Positions 46,973 through 55,424 of a stretch of 64,000 nucleotides of DNA are shown one piece after another (within the stretch, counting starts at the first letter, position 1; the number at the start of each line of letters is the position of its first letter). The position numbers and the translations under genes are program-made. The notes beneath the pieces are model-generated. The model ran no database searches, had not been told where the DNA came from, and saw only the letters and a program-made list of their open reading frames with translations. This stretch comes from Nostoc piscinale CENA21 (GTDB lineage: Bacteria; Cyanobacteriota; Cyanobacteriia; Cyanobacteriales; Nostocaceae): assembly GCF_001298445.1 (NCBI RefSeq), contig NZ_CP012036.1, positions 1,035,091 through 1,099,090 on the forward strand. Direction: 5' to 3'.

Positions 46973-48037
46973 ATGAAAAACTCTGCAAACCAAGTTTATC
47001 CAGTCATTTGGCACAACGATTCCGTATCACTCATTGACCAAACCCGTTTACCCAATGAATACGCCTTTGTGGAAATTCATCGTAGTGAAGATATGGCGCA
47101 GGCAATTAAAACCATGATTGTGCGGGGTGCGCCAGCTATTGGGGTGGCTGCGGCTTATGGGATGTATCTTGGGGCGAGAGAAATTATCACCAGGGAACGC
47201 ACTGAATTTTTAACCCAGCTAGAAAATGTCGCGCAATTATTAGGCTCTACTCGTCCCACGGCGGTAAATTTATTCTGGGCAATTAGTCGGATGTTAAAAA
47301 CTGCCCACGCCACTGAAGGAAGCGTCGAAGATATCAAACAAGTTTTATTCCAAACAGCCCAAGCCATTAATGCAGAAGATTTGCAAACTTGTCAGGCGAT
47401 GGGTGATCATGGTTTAACTGTATTGCCGAAAACACCCGCAAAGCTAACTTTACTGACCCACTGTAATGCTGGTGCGTTAGCAACGGCGGGTTATGGTACA
47501 GCTTTGGGTGTTGTGCGTTCTGCTTGGCGCGAAGGGCGTTTAGAAAAGTTGTTTGCTGATGAAACCCGCCCCCGGTTACAAGGTGCAAAACTCACAGCTT
47601 GGGAATGTGTGCAGGAAAATATACCTGTGACGCTAATTACCGATAACATGGCCGCCCATTGTATGCAGCGAGGATTAATTCATGCTGTTGTGGTTGGTGC
47701 TGATAGGATTGCGGCTAATGGTGACACAGCCAATAAAATTGGTACCTATAGTTTAGCGATCGTTGCTAAAGCTCACAATGTACCCTTTTTTGTTGCTGCG
47801 CCTTTTTCTACCGTTGATTTTGCCTTATCTGATGGTAGCCAAATCCCTATTGAAGAACGCCACCCAGAGGAAATTTATCAAGTTGGTGATACCAGACTCA
47901 CCCCAGAGGGCGTAGAATTTTACAACCCAGCTTTTGATGTCACCCCAGCCGAGTTAATCACAGCCATCATTACAGAAAATGGAGCATTTGCACCTGGTGA
48001 TTTAGCAAAGTACCAGTTAAAACAGTGTGTTAACTAA
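46973..48037 (+). CDS. mtnA: Methylthioribose-1-phosphate isomerase
   Basis: 354 residues from ATG 46973. A start at 46895 would add a stretch without similarity. Family motifs: MIVRGAPAIGVAAAYGMYLG, LTHCNAGALATAGYGTALGV with the catalytic Cys, VVVGADRIAANGDTANKIGT with the catalytic Asp, and VPFFVAAPFSTVDF. MtnA converts 5-methylthioribose 1-phosphate to the ribulose form in methionine salvage. The neighbours are not methionine genes. Confidence 0.95.
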   Translation: MKNSANQVYPVIWHNDSVSLIDQTRLPNEYAFVEIHRSEDMAQAIKTMIVRGAPAIGVAAAYGMYLGAREIITRERTEFLTQLENVAQLLGSTRPTAVNLFWAISRMLKTAHATEGSVEDIKQVLFQTAQAINAEDLQTCQAMGDHGLTVLPKTPAKLTLLTHCNAGALATAGYGTALGVVRSAWREGRLEKLFADETRPRLQGAKLTAWECVQENIPVTLITDNMAAHCMQRGLIHAVVVGADRIAANGDTANKIGTYSLAIVAKAHNVPFFVAAPFSTVDFALSDGSQIPIEERHPEEIYQVGDTRLTPEGVEFYNPAFDVTPAELITAIITENGAFAPGDLAKYQLKQCVN

Positions 48038-48054
48038 CTATCATCACTGTTTTT

Positions 48055-49263
48055 ATGCAAATTGCTATTCAGCCTCGGCGGAAAAAATCCCAGACTCCAA
48101 CCAACCAAAATTCCCACCGAAGCAAAAGCCTGCTTTTTCATCTATTTACAGCAGGCGTTTTTTTCAGCAGTATTTTTCCCTTACTATCAACACCTGCGGC
48201 TGGTCAAGTTAATCTTGGACAGCAACTTTTACAAGAAGTCTCAAAATGTGCTGAGGCTAAAATTGCAGATCAACAAGCAGAATCAGAAACTATTGTGACT
48301 AAATGTGCTTTACAAATTCTCACTTTAGGTTCAAATGGAGAATTTCGTCCTGATGCTGTTGAGCGCGTCGCCGCTTTTATGGAAGCAGTTGGTGTGAAAC
48401 TACCGCAATCAACTAGCCAAGGACAAGCCAACGTCAAACTGAAATTAGATAATGAGAGTTCTGTGTTTAGAATTCCTGTCAGCATTGGCAGACAAACTCA
48501 AACTTTTATATTAGATACTGGCAGTGGTCAAACAATTATTAATACTCAAATTGCTCAACAATTAGGTCTAAATAGTAAACCTATTCCCAATGGACTTTTA
48601 GAATATAAACCAGTTATTGGCAATAACTTTAAAAATCTTGAGGTTAAAACTCATATCTTACCAGATTTAAGTGTAAATTCTGCCACTGTTTCTGGGATTT
48701 ACGGTTTAGAATTACCTACACAAGCATTACCACAGGATATATCTGGAGTTTTAGGACTAGATTTTCTCAGTAAGTTTGATGTTGTACTCAATCCCAAAAA
48801 ACAACAATTACAACTTTTACCTCCTTCTAAACCTGTTGCGGGTGCTATCCCTTTAAAGGGAAGCTTTGGGATTTTAACTACTCAAGTTTACATTAATGGT
48901 GAAGGGCCTTTTAACTTTGTTTTAGATACAGGAGCCTATACAATTGCAATTTCTAAATCTATCGCCCAAAAATTAGGAATTGACACTCGCAACGCCCAAA
49001 CCGCAGAAGTATTCGGTTTGGGTGGACGAGAAACAGTCAAAAGAATTAAATTAAATCAACTCCAAATTCAGCAACATCAAGTAACTGAAATTGATGCTGT
49101 TATTGTTGAACAAAGCAAAATTCTCAAACTCCCTGGTGTAGAAGGTATTATTGGACAAAACTTTCTCAACAAATATCAACAACACTGGCGCTTTGATAAA
49201 CCCAATGCACTAGGAGTTGTGGAATCAGGAAGTTTAGTTTTACAGCCTTTATTAATGGAGTAA
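48055..49263 (+). CDS. Retropepsin-like aspartic protease with two DTG motifs
   Basis: 402 residues. A basic N-terminus then FSSIFPLLSTPAAGQ is a signal peptide or anchor. After a small helical domain (about 50-115), two related halves each carry an active-site triad: FILDTGSGQTIIN and FVLDTGAYTIAIS, with hydrophobic-Gly partners (SGVLGLDFL and EGIIGQNFL). This is the architecture of single-chain two-lobed pepsin-like clan AA proteases, made of two retropepsin-like repeats. It is probably periplasmic. Substrate unknown. Starts 18 bases after mtnA. Confidence 0.8.
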   Translation: MQIAIQPRRKKSQTPTNQNSHRSKSLLFHLFTAGVFFSSIFPLLSTPAAGQVNLGQQLLQEVSKCAEAKIADQQAESETIVTKCALQILTLGSNGEFRPDAVERVAAFMEAVGVKLPQSTSQGQANVKLKLDNESSVFRIPVSIGRQTQTFILDTGSGQTIINTQIAQQLGLNSKPIPNGLLEYKPVIGNNFKNLEVKTHILPDLSVNSATVSGIYGLELPTQALPQDISGVLGLDFLSKFDVVLNPKKQQLQLLPPSKPVAGAIPLKGSFGILTTQVYINGEGPFNFVLDTGAYTIAISKSIAQKLGIDTRNAQTAEVFGLGGRETVKRIKLNQLQIQQHQVTEIDAVIVEQSKILKLPGVEGIIGQNFLNKYQQHWRFDKPNALGVVESGSLVLQPLLME

Positions 49264-49282
49264 AGTACCTAGCACCAACGAA

Positions 49283-49326
49283 TGGAATTCGCGGCTATAC
49301 AAACAAAGTCCGCCTATGCGGACTCA
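49283..49326. repeat. Dispersed noncoding repeat (GGCTATACAAACAAAGTCCG type)
   Basis: Contains GCGGCTATACAAACAAAGTC and a small inverted repeat (AGTCCGCCTATGCGGACT). A related fragment is near 32495. I know this family as a common intergenic repeat of Nostoc/Anabaena genomes. Confidence 0.55.
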
Positions 49327-49457
49327 GGTAAAATCAAGCCATTAATAATGCACAACTATCACCCGATGCGTTACGGTTAGATATTATTTTGTCGATATTA
49401 CCAAATTCTTGCACAGCGTAATACACACTACTTATACTTTATAAATAGACTCTAACT

Positions 49458-49929
49458 ATGAACAAACCTATCTTCATTACTGGATTAATTATTTGTCTAA
49501 TTTGGATTAGTGGTTGTACTAATTCCTTTACAGAAGTTAGCCAAGAAACCTCAACAACTAAATCTGAAATTACCCAAAGCCCTAGCCAAATTTCTGAAGT
49601 GACTGCATCTCCTGAAGCAACTCCCACAACAGAGGTTTCGCCATCCGAAAACTCAGAAACATCTACAAAAACCTTACCAACTATTGGTACAGTCAAAGAA
49701 CTAGTCAACGGTGATTTGTTGTGTTATGCCACATTAACTGATGAACAAGGAATTGAACATCAGGTTGGTGCATCTTTTGAGATTTGTGCAGAATCGGCGA
49801 AATTTTTAAACAAAAAAAGTGCGTGCATCTTACACAATTGAATCAGTAAGTGATTGTCAAAGTGCTGAACCATGCGGCAAAACTAAAAAAGAATCAATAA
49901 TTACCAAGATGGAAATTTTAACTCAATAA
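49458..49929 (+). CDS. Lipoprotein with Ser/Thr-rich spacer and Cys-containing C-terminal domain (frameshift in an A7 run)
   Basis: Signal peptide with lipobox ISGC (Cys near residue 21), then a Thr/Ser/Pro/Glu-rich linker to about residue 75, and a small domain with LVNGDLLCYATLTDEQGIEH and ASFEICAES. At the A7 run 49812-49818 the frame runs to an early stop. With A6 it reads FLNKKVRASYTIESVSDCQS, then AEPCGKTKKESIITKMEIL, ending at 49929, which adds two further Cys. It would be anchored to a membrane. Family unknown. Confidence 0.72.
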
Positions 49930-49959
49930 AAAATTATGCGAAACTAATCTAGGTTATTC

Positions 49960-50133
49960 ATGTATAAAAAACCATTTAACCTAAAAACTTGGGCCATTCA
50001 TTTTGCTTGGGTTTTTGTGATTATTGGATTAGCATTTCTCTATTTATATCCCGTAATTAGTTGTAGAGTTTTACATGATCAAGCTGCTTGTGAAACTGAG
50101 AAGTGGCAGCAGCGTAATTTACCCAATACTTAA
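49960..50133 (+). CDS. Small single-pass membrane protein, 57 residues
   Basis: MYKKPFNLKTWAIHFAWVFV opens the protein, then a strong hydrophobic helix (about 13-36) and a short C-terminal part with two Cys (SCRVLHDQAACETEKWQQR). It lies 31 bases after the lipoprotein on the same strand and is too short for most gene callers. The Cys pair would be on the outside if the N-terminus is inside. Function unknown. Confidence 0.55.
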   Translation: MYKKPFNLKTWAIHFAWVFVIIGLAFLYLYPVISCRVLHDQAACETEKWQQRNLPNT

Positions 50134-51251
50134 TTTGATGATTCAGGAAATATTCTATCTCCAGTAATAGAATCAAAGATAAATAACTGAGTTAAATCTA
50201 ATTGGAGAGACAAGCGATCGCCTACATTCACCCGCACATTTCCACCAAGTTGCACATTCAATAACACTGTCGAACCGGGTAAACTCGCACGAATTAAAGT
50301 TTCTCTCCCCAAAGGCTCAACCACCTTCACTTCTACAACTAACTCTCCTACCTCTTCCTCTCCGTGTTCTCTGCGCCTCTGTGGTTCGTTAATAGAAATA
50401 TGCTCTGGACGAATACCCAAATCATAATTCTGCCCTGGACGCAGTTGTAATTTTTCCCTGATAATTTCGGGAACTGCTATTAATTGTTCACCCACATCAA
50501 AGCCATCATTGGTATATTTTGCTGACAAAATATTCATTGGTGGATTGCCTAAAAAAGTCGCCACCATTTGATTAGCTGGAAACGCGTAAATGCTTTGGGG
50601 TTCGCCAATTTGTTGGATTCTACCACGATTTAGCACGACAATTTTATCAGCCAAGGTCATCGCCTCAACTTGGTCGTGGGTGACATAAACTGTGGTAATT
50701 CCTAACTCTTGATGCAGTTGTTTTAATTCGGCTCTAGTGTCATCGCGCAATTGAGCATCTAAATTAGATAAAGGTTCATCTAATAAAAATACTTGGGGTT
50801 CACGGGCGATCGCTCTTCCTAATGCTACCCGTTGTTGCTGACCACCAGACAGTTGTTTGGGTTTGCGATCTAACAAATGTTCCAACGAAAGCGATCGCGC
50901 CACTGTCGCCACTCGTTCTTGAATCAGTTTCGCGTCCACCTTTCGCATCTGCAACCCAAAGGCGATATTTTCCGCCACCGTCATGTGTGGGTAAAGGGCG
51001 TAGTTTTGAAATACCATCGCCACATCGCGCTGTCTAGCGGGAATGTTATTCATTAAGCGATCGCCTATAAATAGTTTGCCAGAAGTGGCAGTTTCTAAAC
51101 CTGCGATCGTCCTTAAAATTGTCGATTTCCCACAACCAGAAGGCCCGACTAACACCCAAAACTCGCCATCGGGAATTTCAAAGCTAATATCTTCGATGGC
51201 GGTGACGTTGTTAAACCGACGTTTAATTTCTTCAAGACGTACTTTTGCCAT
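50130..51251 (-). CDS. UgpC/MalK-type ABC transporter ATP-binding protein
   Basis: 373 residues. Walker A GPSGCGKST, signature LSGGQQQRVALGRA, Walker B VFLLDEPLSNLD, switch His in VYVTHDQ, and a C-terminal TOBE/OB domain (AVPEIIREKLQLRPGQNYDL, RPEHISI). It energises uptake of sugars or glycerol 3-phosphate. No permease or binding protein is adjacent, so it may be a shared ATPase. A Glu/Arg-rich stretch (NEPQRRREHGEEEVGE) in the C-terminal domain is encoded by a genomic repeat of the CTCTGCGCCTCTG type, apparently inserted in frame. Confidence 0.9.
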   Translation of the reverse strand: MAKVRLEEIKRRFNNVTAIEDISFEIPDGEFWVLVGPSGCGKSTILRTIAGLETATSGKLFIGDRLMNNIPARQRDVAMVFQNYALYPHMTVAENIAFGLQMRKVDAKLIQERVATVARSLSLEHLLDRKPKQLSGGQQQRVALGRAIAREPQVFLLDEPLSNLDAQLRDDTRAELKQLHQELGITTVYVTHDQVEAMTLADKIVVLNRGRIQQIGEPQSIYAFPANQMVATFLGNPPMNILSAKYTNDGFDVGEQLIAVPEIIREKLQLRPGQNYDLGIRPEHISINEPQRRREHGEEEVGELVVEVKVVEPLGRETLIRASLPGSTVLLNVQLGGNVRVNVGDRLSLQLDLTQLFIFDSITGDRIFPESSN

Positions 51252-51260
51252 TATTTAATT

Positions 51261-51299
51261 TTGTCCTTTGTTATTTGTCATTTGTCACTTGTCATTTGC
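51261..51299. repeat. Heptamer repeat TTGTCAN
   Basis: Tandem TTGTCAT, TTGTCAC and TTGTCAT units with degenerate flanks. This fits a recognised STRR consensus of heterocystous cyanobacteria. Confidence 0.7.
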
Positions 51300-51339
51300 C
51301 CTAATATTTTTATAATTAAGGACTAATAACTATTAACAA

Positions 51340-51530
51340 TTAACTATTTTCAGGCTGTGCAATATTAGATTCTAAACACAGTTCAATGACCTCTTTAATA
51401 TTGACCATTAACTCATCAATTGTTTCTCCTTGGCTGTAACAACCTCTTACTGCGGGACTTCTCCGACATAATAGCCATCTTCATCCCGTTCAATAATGAC
51501 GTAAAATTCGCGTTTGATGTTATTCCGCAT
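51340..51530 (-). pseudogene. HicB-like antitoxin remnant, frameshifted
   Basis: From ATG 51530: MRNNIKREFYVIIERDEDGY followed by YVGEVPQ, then a stop. With one base inserted near 51449 it continues LRGCYSQGETIDELMVNIKE and VIELCLESNIAQPENS. This is the small beta-beta-alpha domain of HicB and related orphan proteins (VPELPGCYSQG...E). No HicA toxin gene is recognisable next to it, so it was probably a solitary copy or a remnant of a toxin-antitoxin pair. Confidence 0.7.
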
Positions 51531-51570
51531 AATTTAATTTTACGGGTTTACTAATTTCATACTTCACACT

Positions 51571-52359
51571 TCATACTTTATTCGTCCATGCCGGATGAGC
51601 AAATAAAGACGCAATTACGCGCACACCTCGCAGTTGATTTGATAAAGGTAAATGACCTTTTGGCGCACTCAAATCCCAAATAAAGCTATTAGGATAACGT
51701 GTCCAATTATTCCCATCTTTCCAGGCGATTTTCGGCCAGAAATTATCCCAATTTTTGCCAAGACTTAACCAAATTTCTCGCTGTACCGAAAAGCCAAATT
51801 TCCCTTCTGAATGAACTAACCACAAATTATTAATGGTGTGTAAATCAGTCACAGGGAAATTGTCAACTTCTGTAAAATATAGCCATTTGCGCTTGACAGC
51901 CGTTGGCCCTGCTACTTCGCACATTTTCTCAATAGTCATGCGATCGGCTGCTTGGAAGTCTTGAGCAGCAAGTAGCTGTTGTAAAGGTTTGTAATTGATC
52001 CCTGCGTCTGATTTTAGAGGTACAATGCCTTCAGGAAAATTTGTTTGGAGAAATTCTCTGGCGTTTGGTGCATCAGAGTTGTAAAGGACTTGGTAAGCTT
52101 TACCATCAATCCAAGTTGCTGGGGACTCACGACGTTTCAATAAAAATTCCATCAACACTTCTAATCCCTCGTTACCTAATTCGGCTAACTGTGGGATGAT
52201 CTGTTGTTGGACTTGAAGAGACCCAGCGATTAAGCGTTGTCTGAGGGAGTCGATGTCATTAGCAGTGCCTGATACAATCATTGGGTCTGTCATGCCATTA
52301 CTCGTGTTAGCGGTCAGTGAACAAGCGATCGCTATCGTGGATTCTTGATGATGAAACAC
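51571..52359 (-). CDS. gun4: GUN4, Mg-chelatase regulator
   Basis: 262 residues. The N-terminal helical domain (about 30-115: DSLRQRLIAGSLQVQQQIIP) is the HEAT-like part found in cyanobacterial GUN4. Then the porphyrin-binding core: LLAAQDFQAADRMTIEKMCE, VDNFPVTDLHTINNLWLVHS, EGKFGFSVQREIWLSL and APKGHLPLSN. GUN4 binds protoporphyrin IX and its Mg form and stimulates Mg-chelatase in chlorophyll synthesis. This copy is complete, in contrast to the broken domain at 22519. It stands alone between a HicB remnant and icd. Confidence 0.92.
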   Translation of the reverse strand: MFHHQESTIAIACSLTANTSNGMTDPMIVSGTANDIDSLRQRLIAGSLQVQQQIIPQLAELGNEGLEVLMEFLLKRRESPATWIDGKAYQVLYNSDAPNAREFLQTNFPEGIVPLKSDAGINYKPLQQLLAAQDFQAADRMTIEKMCEVAGPTAVKRKWLYFTEVDNFPVTDLHTINNLWLVHSEGKFGFSVQREIWLSLGKNWDNFWPKIAWKDGNNWTRYPNSFIWDLSAPKGHLPLSNQLRGVRVIASLFAHPAWTNKV

Positions 52360-52558
52360 TGATAGCGAAAAGTAGTTTACTATTTTTGATCGTACAAAAT
52401 TGCGTCAGTTTCACTTAATCCCCAAATGCTGTAAAAGGGGAATAGGGGGAAAATCTGCATAATTAGGGGCTAGGGGCTAGGGACTAGAGGCTAGAAAGGA
52501 TTTCTGAATGCCATTGTCCAGTACCCAATATCAAAATATTTCCTGGAGTGTTTGAACT

Positions 52559-53980
52559 ATGTACGAAAAGATTACCCCCCCGACTAGTGGATCAAAAATC
52601 ACCTTTAAAAATGGTGAGCCAGTTGTGCCTGACAATCCAATTATCCCGTTTATTCGGGGCGATGGCACAGGTATTGATATCTGGCCTGCTACCCAAAAGG
52701 TACTAGATGCAGCGGTAGCTAAGGCGTATCAGGGTAAACGCCAAATCAGTTGGTTTAAGATTTACGCTGGCGATGAAGCTTGTGATTTATACGGCACTTA
52801 TCAGTATTTACCTGAAGATACTCTCACAGCAATTAAAGAATATGGCGTGGCAATTAAAGGGCCTTTGACCACTCCTGTGGGTGGTGGGATTCGTTCTTTA
52901 AACGTAGCTTTACGTCAAATTTTTGACTTATATGCTTGCGTGCGTCCTTGCCGTTACTATGCTGGTACGCCTTCACCACACAAAAACCCTGAGAAGCTAG
53001 ATGTAATTGTTTATCGGGAAAATACCGAAGATATCTATTTGGGAATCGAATGGAAACAAGGTAGTGAAGTAGGTTCACGCTTAATTTCCATCCTCAACAA
53101 AGAACTCATCCCCGCCACCCCAGAACACGGTAAAAAGCAAATTCCTCTGGATGCGGGGATCGGGATTAAACCCATCAGCAAAACTGGTTCTCAGCGCCTC
53201 GTACGTCGTGCTATCAAACACGCGTTAACTTTGCCCAAACACAAGCAACAAGTCACGCTGGTGCATAAGGGTAACATCATGAAGTACACCGAAGGTGCTT
53301 TCCGCGATTGGGGTTATGAACTAGCCACGACAGAATTTCGTCAAGAGTGCGTCACCGAACGGGAATCTTGGATTTTAAGCAACAAGGAGAAAAATCCCAA
53401 TCTTTCCCTAGAAGACAACGCCCGGCAAATTGACCCTGGTTTTGATGCTCTCACCCAAGAGAAGAAAGCTCAAATTGTTAAGGAAGTTGAAACAGTTCTT
53501 AACTCAATTTGGGATAGCCACGGTAATGGCAAGTGGAAAGATAAAATCATGGTCAATGACCGAATTGCTGACAGTATTTTTCAACAAATCCAAACCAGAC
53601 CAGATGAATATTCGATTCTGGCTACAATGAACCTCAATGGCGATTATTTGTCGGATGCAGCCGCCGCCATTGTTGGTGGTTTGGGTATGGGGCCTGGGGC
53701 AAATATTGGCGATGCTTGCGCCGTGTTTGAAGCTACCCACGGTACAGCACCCAAGCACGCTGGTTTAGACAAAATTAACCCTGGTTCGGTGATTTTGTCT
53801 GGCGTGATGATGTTGGAATATCTGGGTTGGCAAGAAGCTGCTGACTTAATTAAGAAAGGTTTAGGGGATGCGATCGCACAGGGTCAAGTCACCTACGATT
53901 TAGCAAGGTTAATGGAACCACCTGTAGAACCTCTCAAATGTTCTGAATTTGCCGACGCAATTATTCAACATTTCGGTTAA
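52559..53980 (+). CDS. icd: NADP-dependent isocitrate dehydrogenase
   Basis: 473 residues. N-terminal IPFIRGDGTGIDIWPATQKV, substrate loop GGGIRSLNVALRQIFDLYACVRP (starting near residue 105), NTEDIYLGIEW, K in HKGNIMKYTEGAF, metal-binding MVNDRIADS with NLNGDYLSDAAAA, and GTAPKHAG in the coenzyme site. The length and the insertion around 280-310 match the cyanobacterial enzyme. It makes 2-oxoglutarate, the carbon skeleton for nitrogen assimilation, and is often under NtcA control. I did not find a clear GTA-N8-TAC box. Confidence 0.95.
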   Translation: MYEKITPPTSGSKITFKNGEPVVPDNPIIPFIRGDGTGIDIWPATQKVLDAAVAKAYQGKRQISWFKIYAGDEACDLYGTYQYLPEDTLTAIKEYGVAIKGPLTTPVGGGIRSLNVALRQIFDLYACVRPCRYYAGTPSPHKNPEKLDVIVYRENTEDIYLGIEWKQGSEVGSRLISILNKELIPATPEHGKKQIPLDAGIGIKPISKTGSQRLVRRAIKHALTLPKHKQQVTLVHKGNIMKYTEGAFRDWGYELATTEFRQECVTERESWILSNKEKNPNLSLEDNARQIDPGFDALTQEKKAQIVKEVETVLNSIWDSHGNGKWKDKIMVNDRIADSIFQQIQTRPDEYSILATMNLNGDYLSDAAAAIVGGLGMGPGANIGDACAVFEATHGTAPKHAGLDKINPGSVILSGVMMLEYLGWQEAADLIKKGLGDAIAQGQVTYDLARLMEPPVEPLKCSEFADAIIQHFG

Positions 53981-53993
53981 TTGTCGTTAATTA

Positions 53994-54018
53994 TTAGGAT
54001 GGGAAACCCCCATCCTAA
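53994..54018. terminator. Terminator hairpin after icd
   Basis: TTAGGATGGG (53994-54003) and CCCATCCTAA (54009-54018) form a perfect 10-bp stem with a 5-base loop between convergent icd and the DUF29-type gene. Confidence 0.65.
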
Positions 54019-54040
54019 AAGAATTAATGATTTAAAATCG

Positions 54041-54550
54041 CTAATTTTCCGCACCAGGTAATTGAATCAATTTTTCTGCAACAATTCTGGGTAATTCTTT
54101 TGGTGAATAAGTATAAGTTAAGAGCAACAATTCTACCGCCTTCTGCATTAATTCTTGCCGATTGACTAAATCAGCTAGTTGAAATTGGTTATATGCACCG
54201 TTCATAACTTCTAAACTAGCATCTGCGATCGCATCTTCAATTACTTCCTCTTCTATTAAGCATTCCCATTCATCTTGATTGACATAATAAGATTTTTTAT
54301 TGTCTTTAATATTAATTTTTTGAATTTCTCTCACTGAGTTACGAATAGAAGCAACCCAAGAATTTGTTAGTCGCTTTTCCACTTGGTTTTTAATCAGATG
54401 AATCAATAAAATCTTTAAATAAGATTGAATATTTCTTAGGATTGCTTGTTTACTCATCCCCTCTAACTCATCAACAATGGCTAAAGCATCCTCATAACGT
54501 CCTTGTAAAATACTATTTCTGAGGTCTCTTAATTCCTGTGTCATTTTCAT
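54041..54550 (-). CDS. DUF29-family protein
   Basis: 169 residues, all helical: LRDLRNSILQGRYEDALAIV, LRNIQSYLKILLIHLIKNQV, TNSWVASIRNSVREIQKINI. The K/HL...W...SI...I spacing recalls the DUF29 family common in cyanobacteria, although the N-terminus differs from the usual YEQDFYLW form. Function unknown. It diverges from a Uma2-type nuclease gene. Confidence 0.6.
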   Translation of the reverse strand: MKMTQELRDLRNSILQGRYEDALAIVDELEGMSKQAILRNIQSYLKILLIHLIKNQVEKRLTNSWVASIRNSVREIQKINIKDNKKSYYVNQDEWECLIEEEVIEDAIADASLEVMNGAYNQFQLADLVNRQELMQKAVELLLLTYTYSPKELPRIVAEKLIQLPGAEN

Positions 54551-54602
54551 TAACCTCTAAGCCATAATATTAATAATATCCTGCTCATAAGAATAGATAA
54601 TT

Positions 54603-55148
54603 ATGGTAGTAACACCCATAAAAAACACAACCTCAACAGACTATTCCCTAGAAGATTGGCTGCAAAGTCCCTCAGAAGGTAAAGAATGGGTAAATGGTGA
54701 ACTGCTAGAGAAAGAAGTGACATTGAAACACAGCCGCATACAGGCAAAAGTAGCTACTTATTGGAGAAATTACAAGGATGCTAGTGGACAAGGCGGTGAA
54801 GTTTATACAGAAGCACCCTGTCTGACTAACAAACAAGGTCGTCGTCCTGATGTGGCTTATCTTACTCCAGAATTGATGCAGCAGTTTGGTGAACCTGCGG
54901 TTTTACCTCAAAGTTTTCCTTTAATAGCTGAGATTATTTCCCCTACAGATTTAGCAGAAGATATGATTGCCAAATCTCAAGAATATTTGCAATCTGGTAG
55001 TGAAGAAGTTTGGTTAGTATTTCCTGAAAATAGTTGGATTATTGTCATTACTAAAAATCAACGCCTGGTGTTTATTGCTGGTGAAATAGTTAGAACTCAA
55101 AGTGTACTTCCAGGTTTTAATATCGCAGTGAATGAATTATTAGGTTAA
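54603..55148 (+). CDS. Uma2-family putative endonuclease (DUF820)
   Basis: 181 residues. The PD-(D/E)XK-like core is visible: GEVYTEAPCLTNKQGRRPDV with D, PLIAEIISPTD with E, and MIAKSQEYLQSGSEEVWLVF. This family is highly duplicated in cyanobacteria and the biological role is not settled. Confidence 0.85.
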   Translation: MVVTPIKNTTSTDYSLEDWLQSPSEGKEWVNGELLEKEVTLKHSRIQAKVATYWRNYKDASGQGGEVYTEAPCLTNKQGRRPDVAYLTPELMQQFGEPAVLPQSFPLIAEIISPTDLAEDMIAKSQEYLQSGSEEVWLVFPENSWIIVITKNQRLVFIAGEIVRTQSVLPGFNIAVNELLG

Positions 55149-55201
55149 GTCAGGTTGAGAGTAGTGAGAATTTTACTTATAATAAATACAACCCTTCAGT
55201 A

Positions 55202-55297
55202 GTGGATAAAATCATGGGTGAGCAACTTTTAGTCAAAGATGATGAACGCGCCCAATTACTAGCAGAGAGATTAAAAGCTTTGGGTGTAGACCCCTGA
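55202..55297 (+). CDS. Very short possible gene or gene fragment
   Basis: GTG at 55202 gives a 31-residue frame (GEQLLVKDDERAQLLAERLK, ending LGVDP). Acidic-basic helix with good codon use, following the Uma2 gene. It may be the start of a truncated gene. I have little support for expression. Confidence 0.25.
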   Translation: MDKIMGEQLLVKDDERAQLLAERLKALGVDP

Positions 55298-55424
55298 TAG
55301 TATTTAACCTAAATTTAACTATATTTATTTTTATATTTAAGCCATAAAGGTGATTTTTTGTAGCCTAAATCTATGACAATAAAAATTGACAACAAATTGC
55401 GTAGATTTGCTGTAAAAAATTCTT

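Noticed and set aside
48027..48298. Short frames overlapping the start of the aspartic protease gene
   Set aside because: They are alternate frames of the protease, which has a coherent domain structure.
52440..52500. GGGGCTA-rich stretch before icd as a promoter element
   Set aside because: It is a degenerate heptamer repeat like others here, and I cannot align it to a known binding site.
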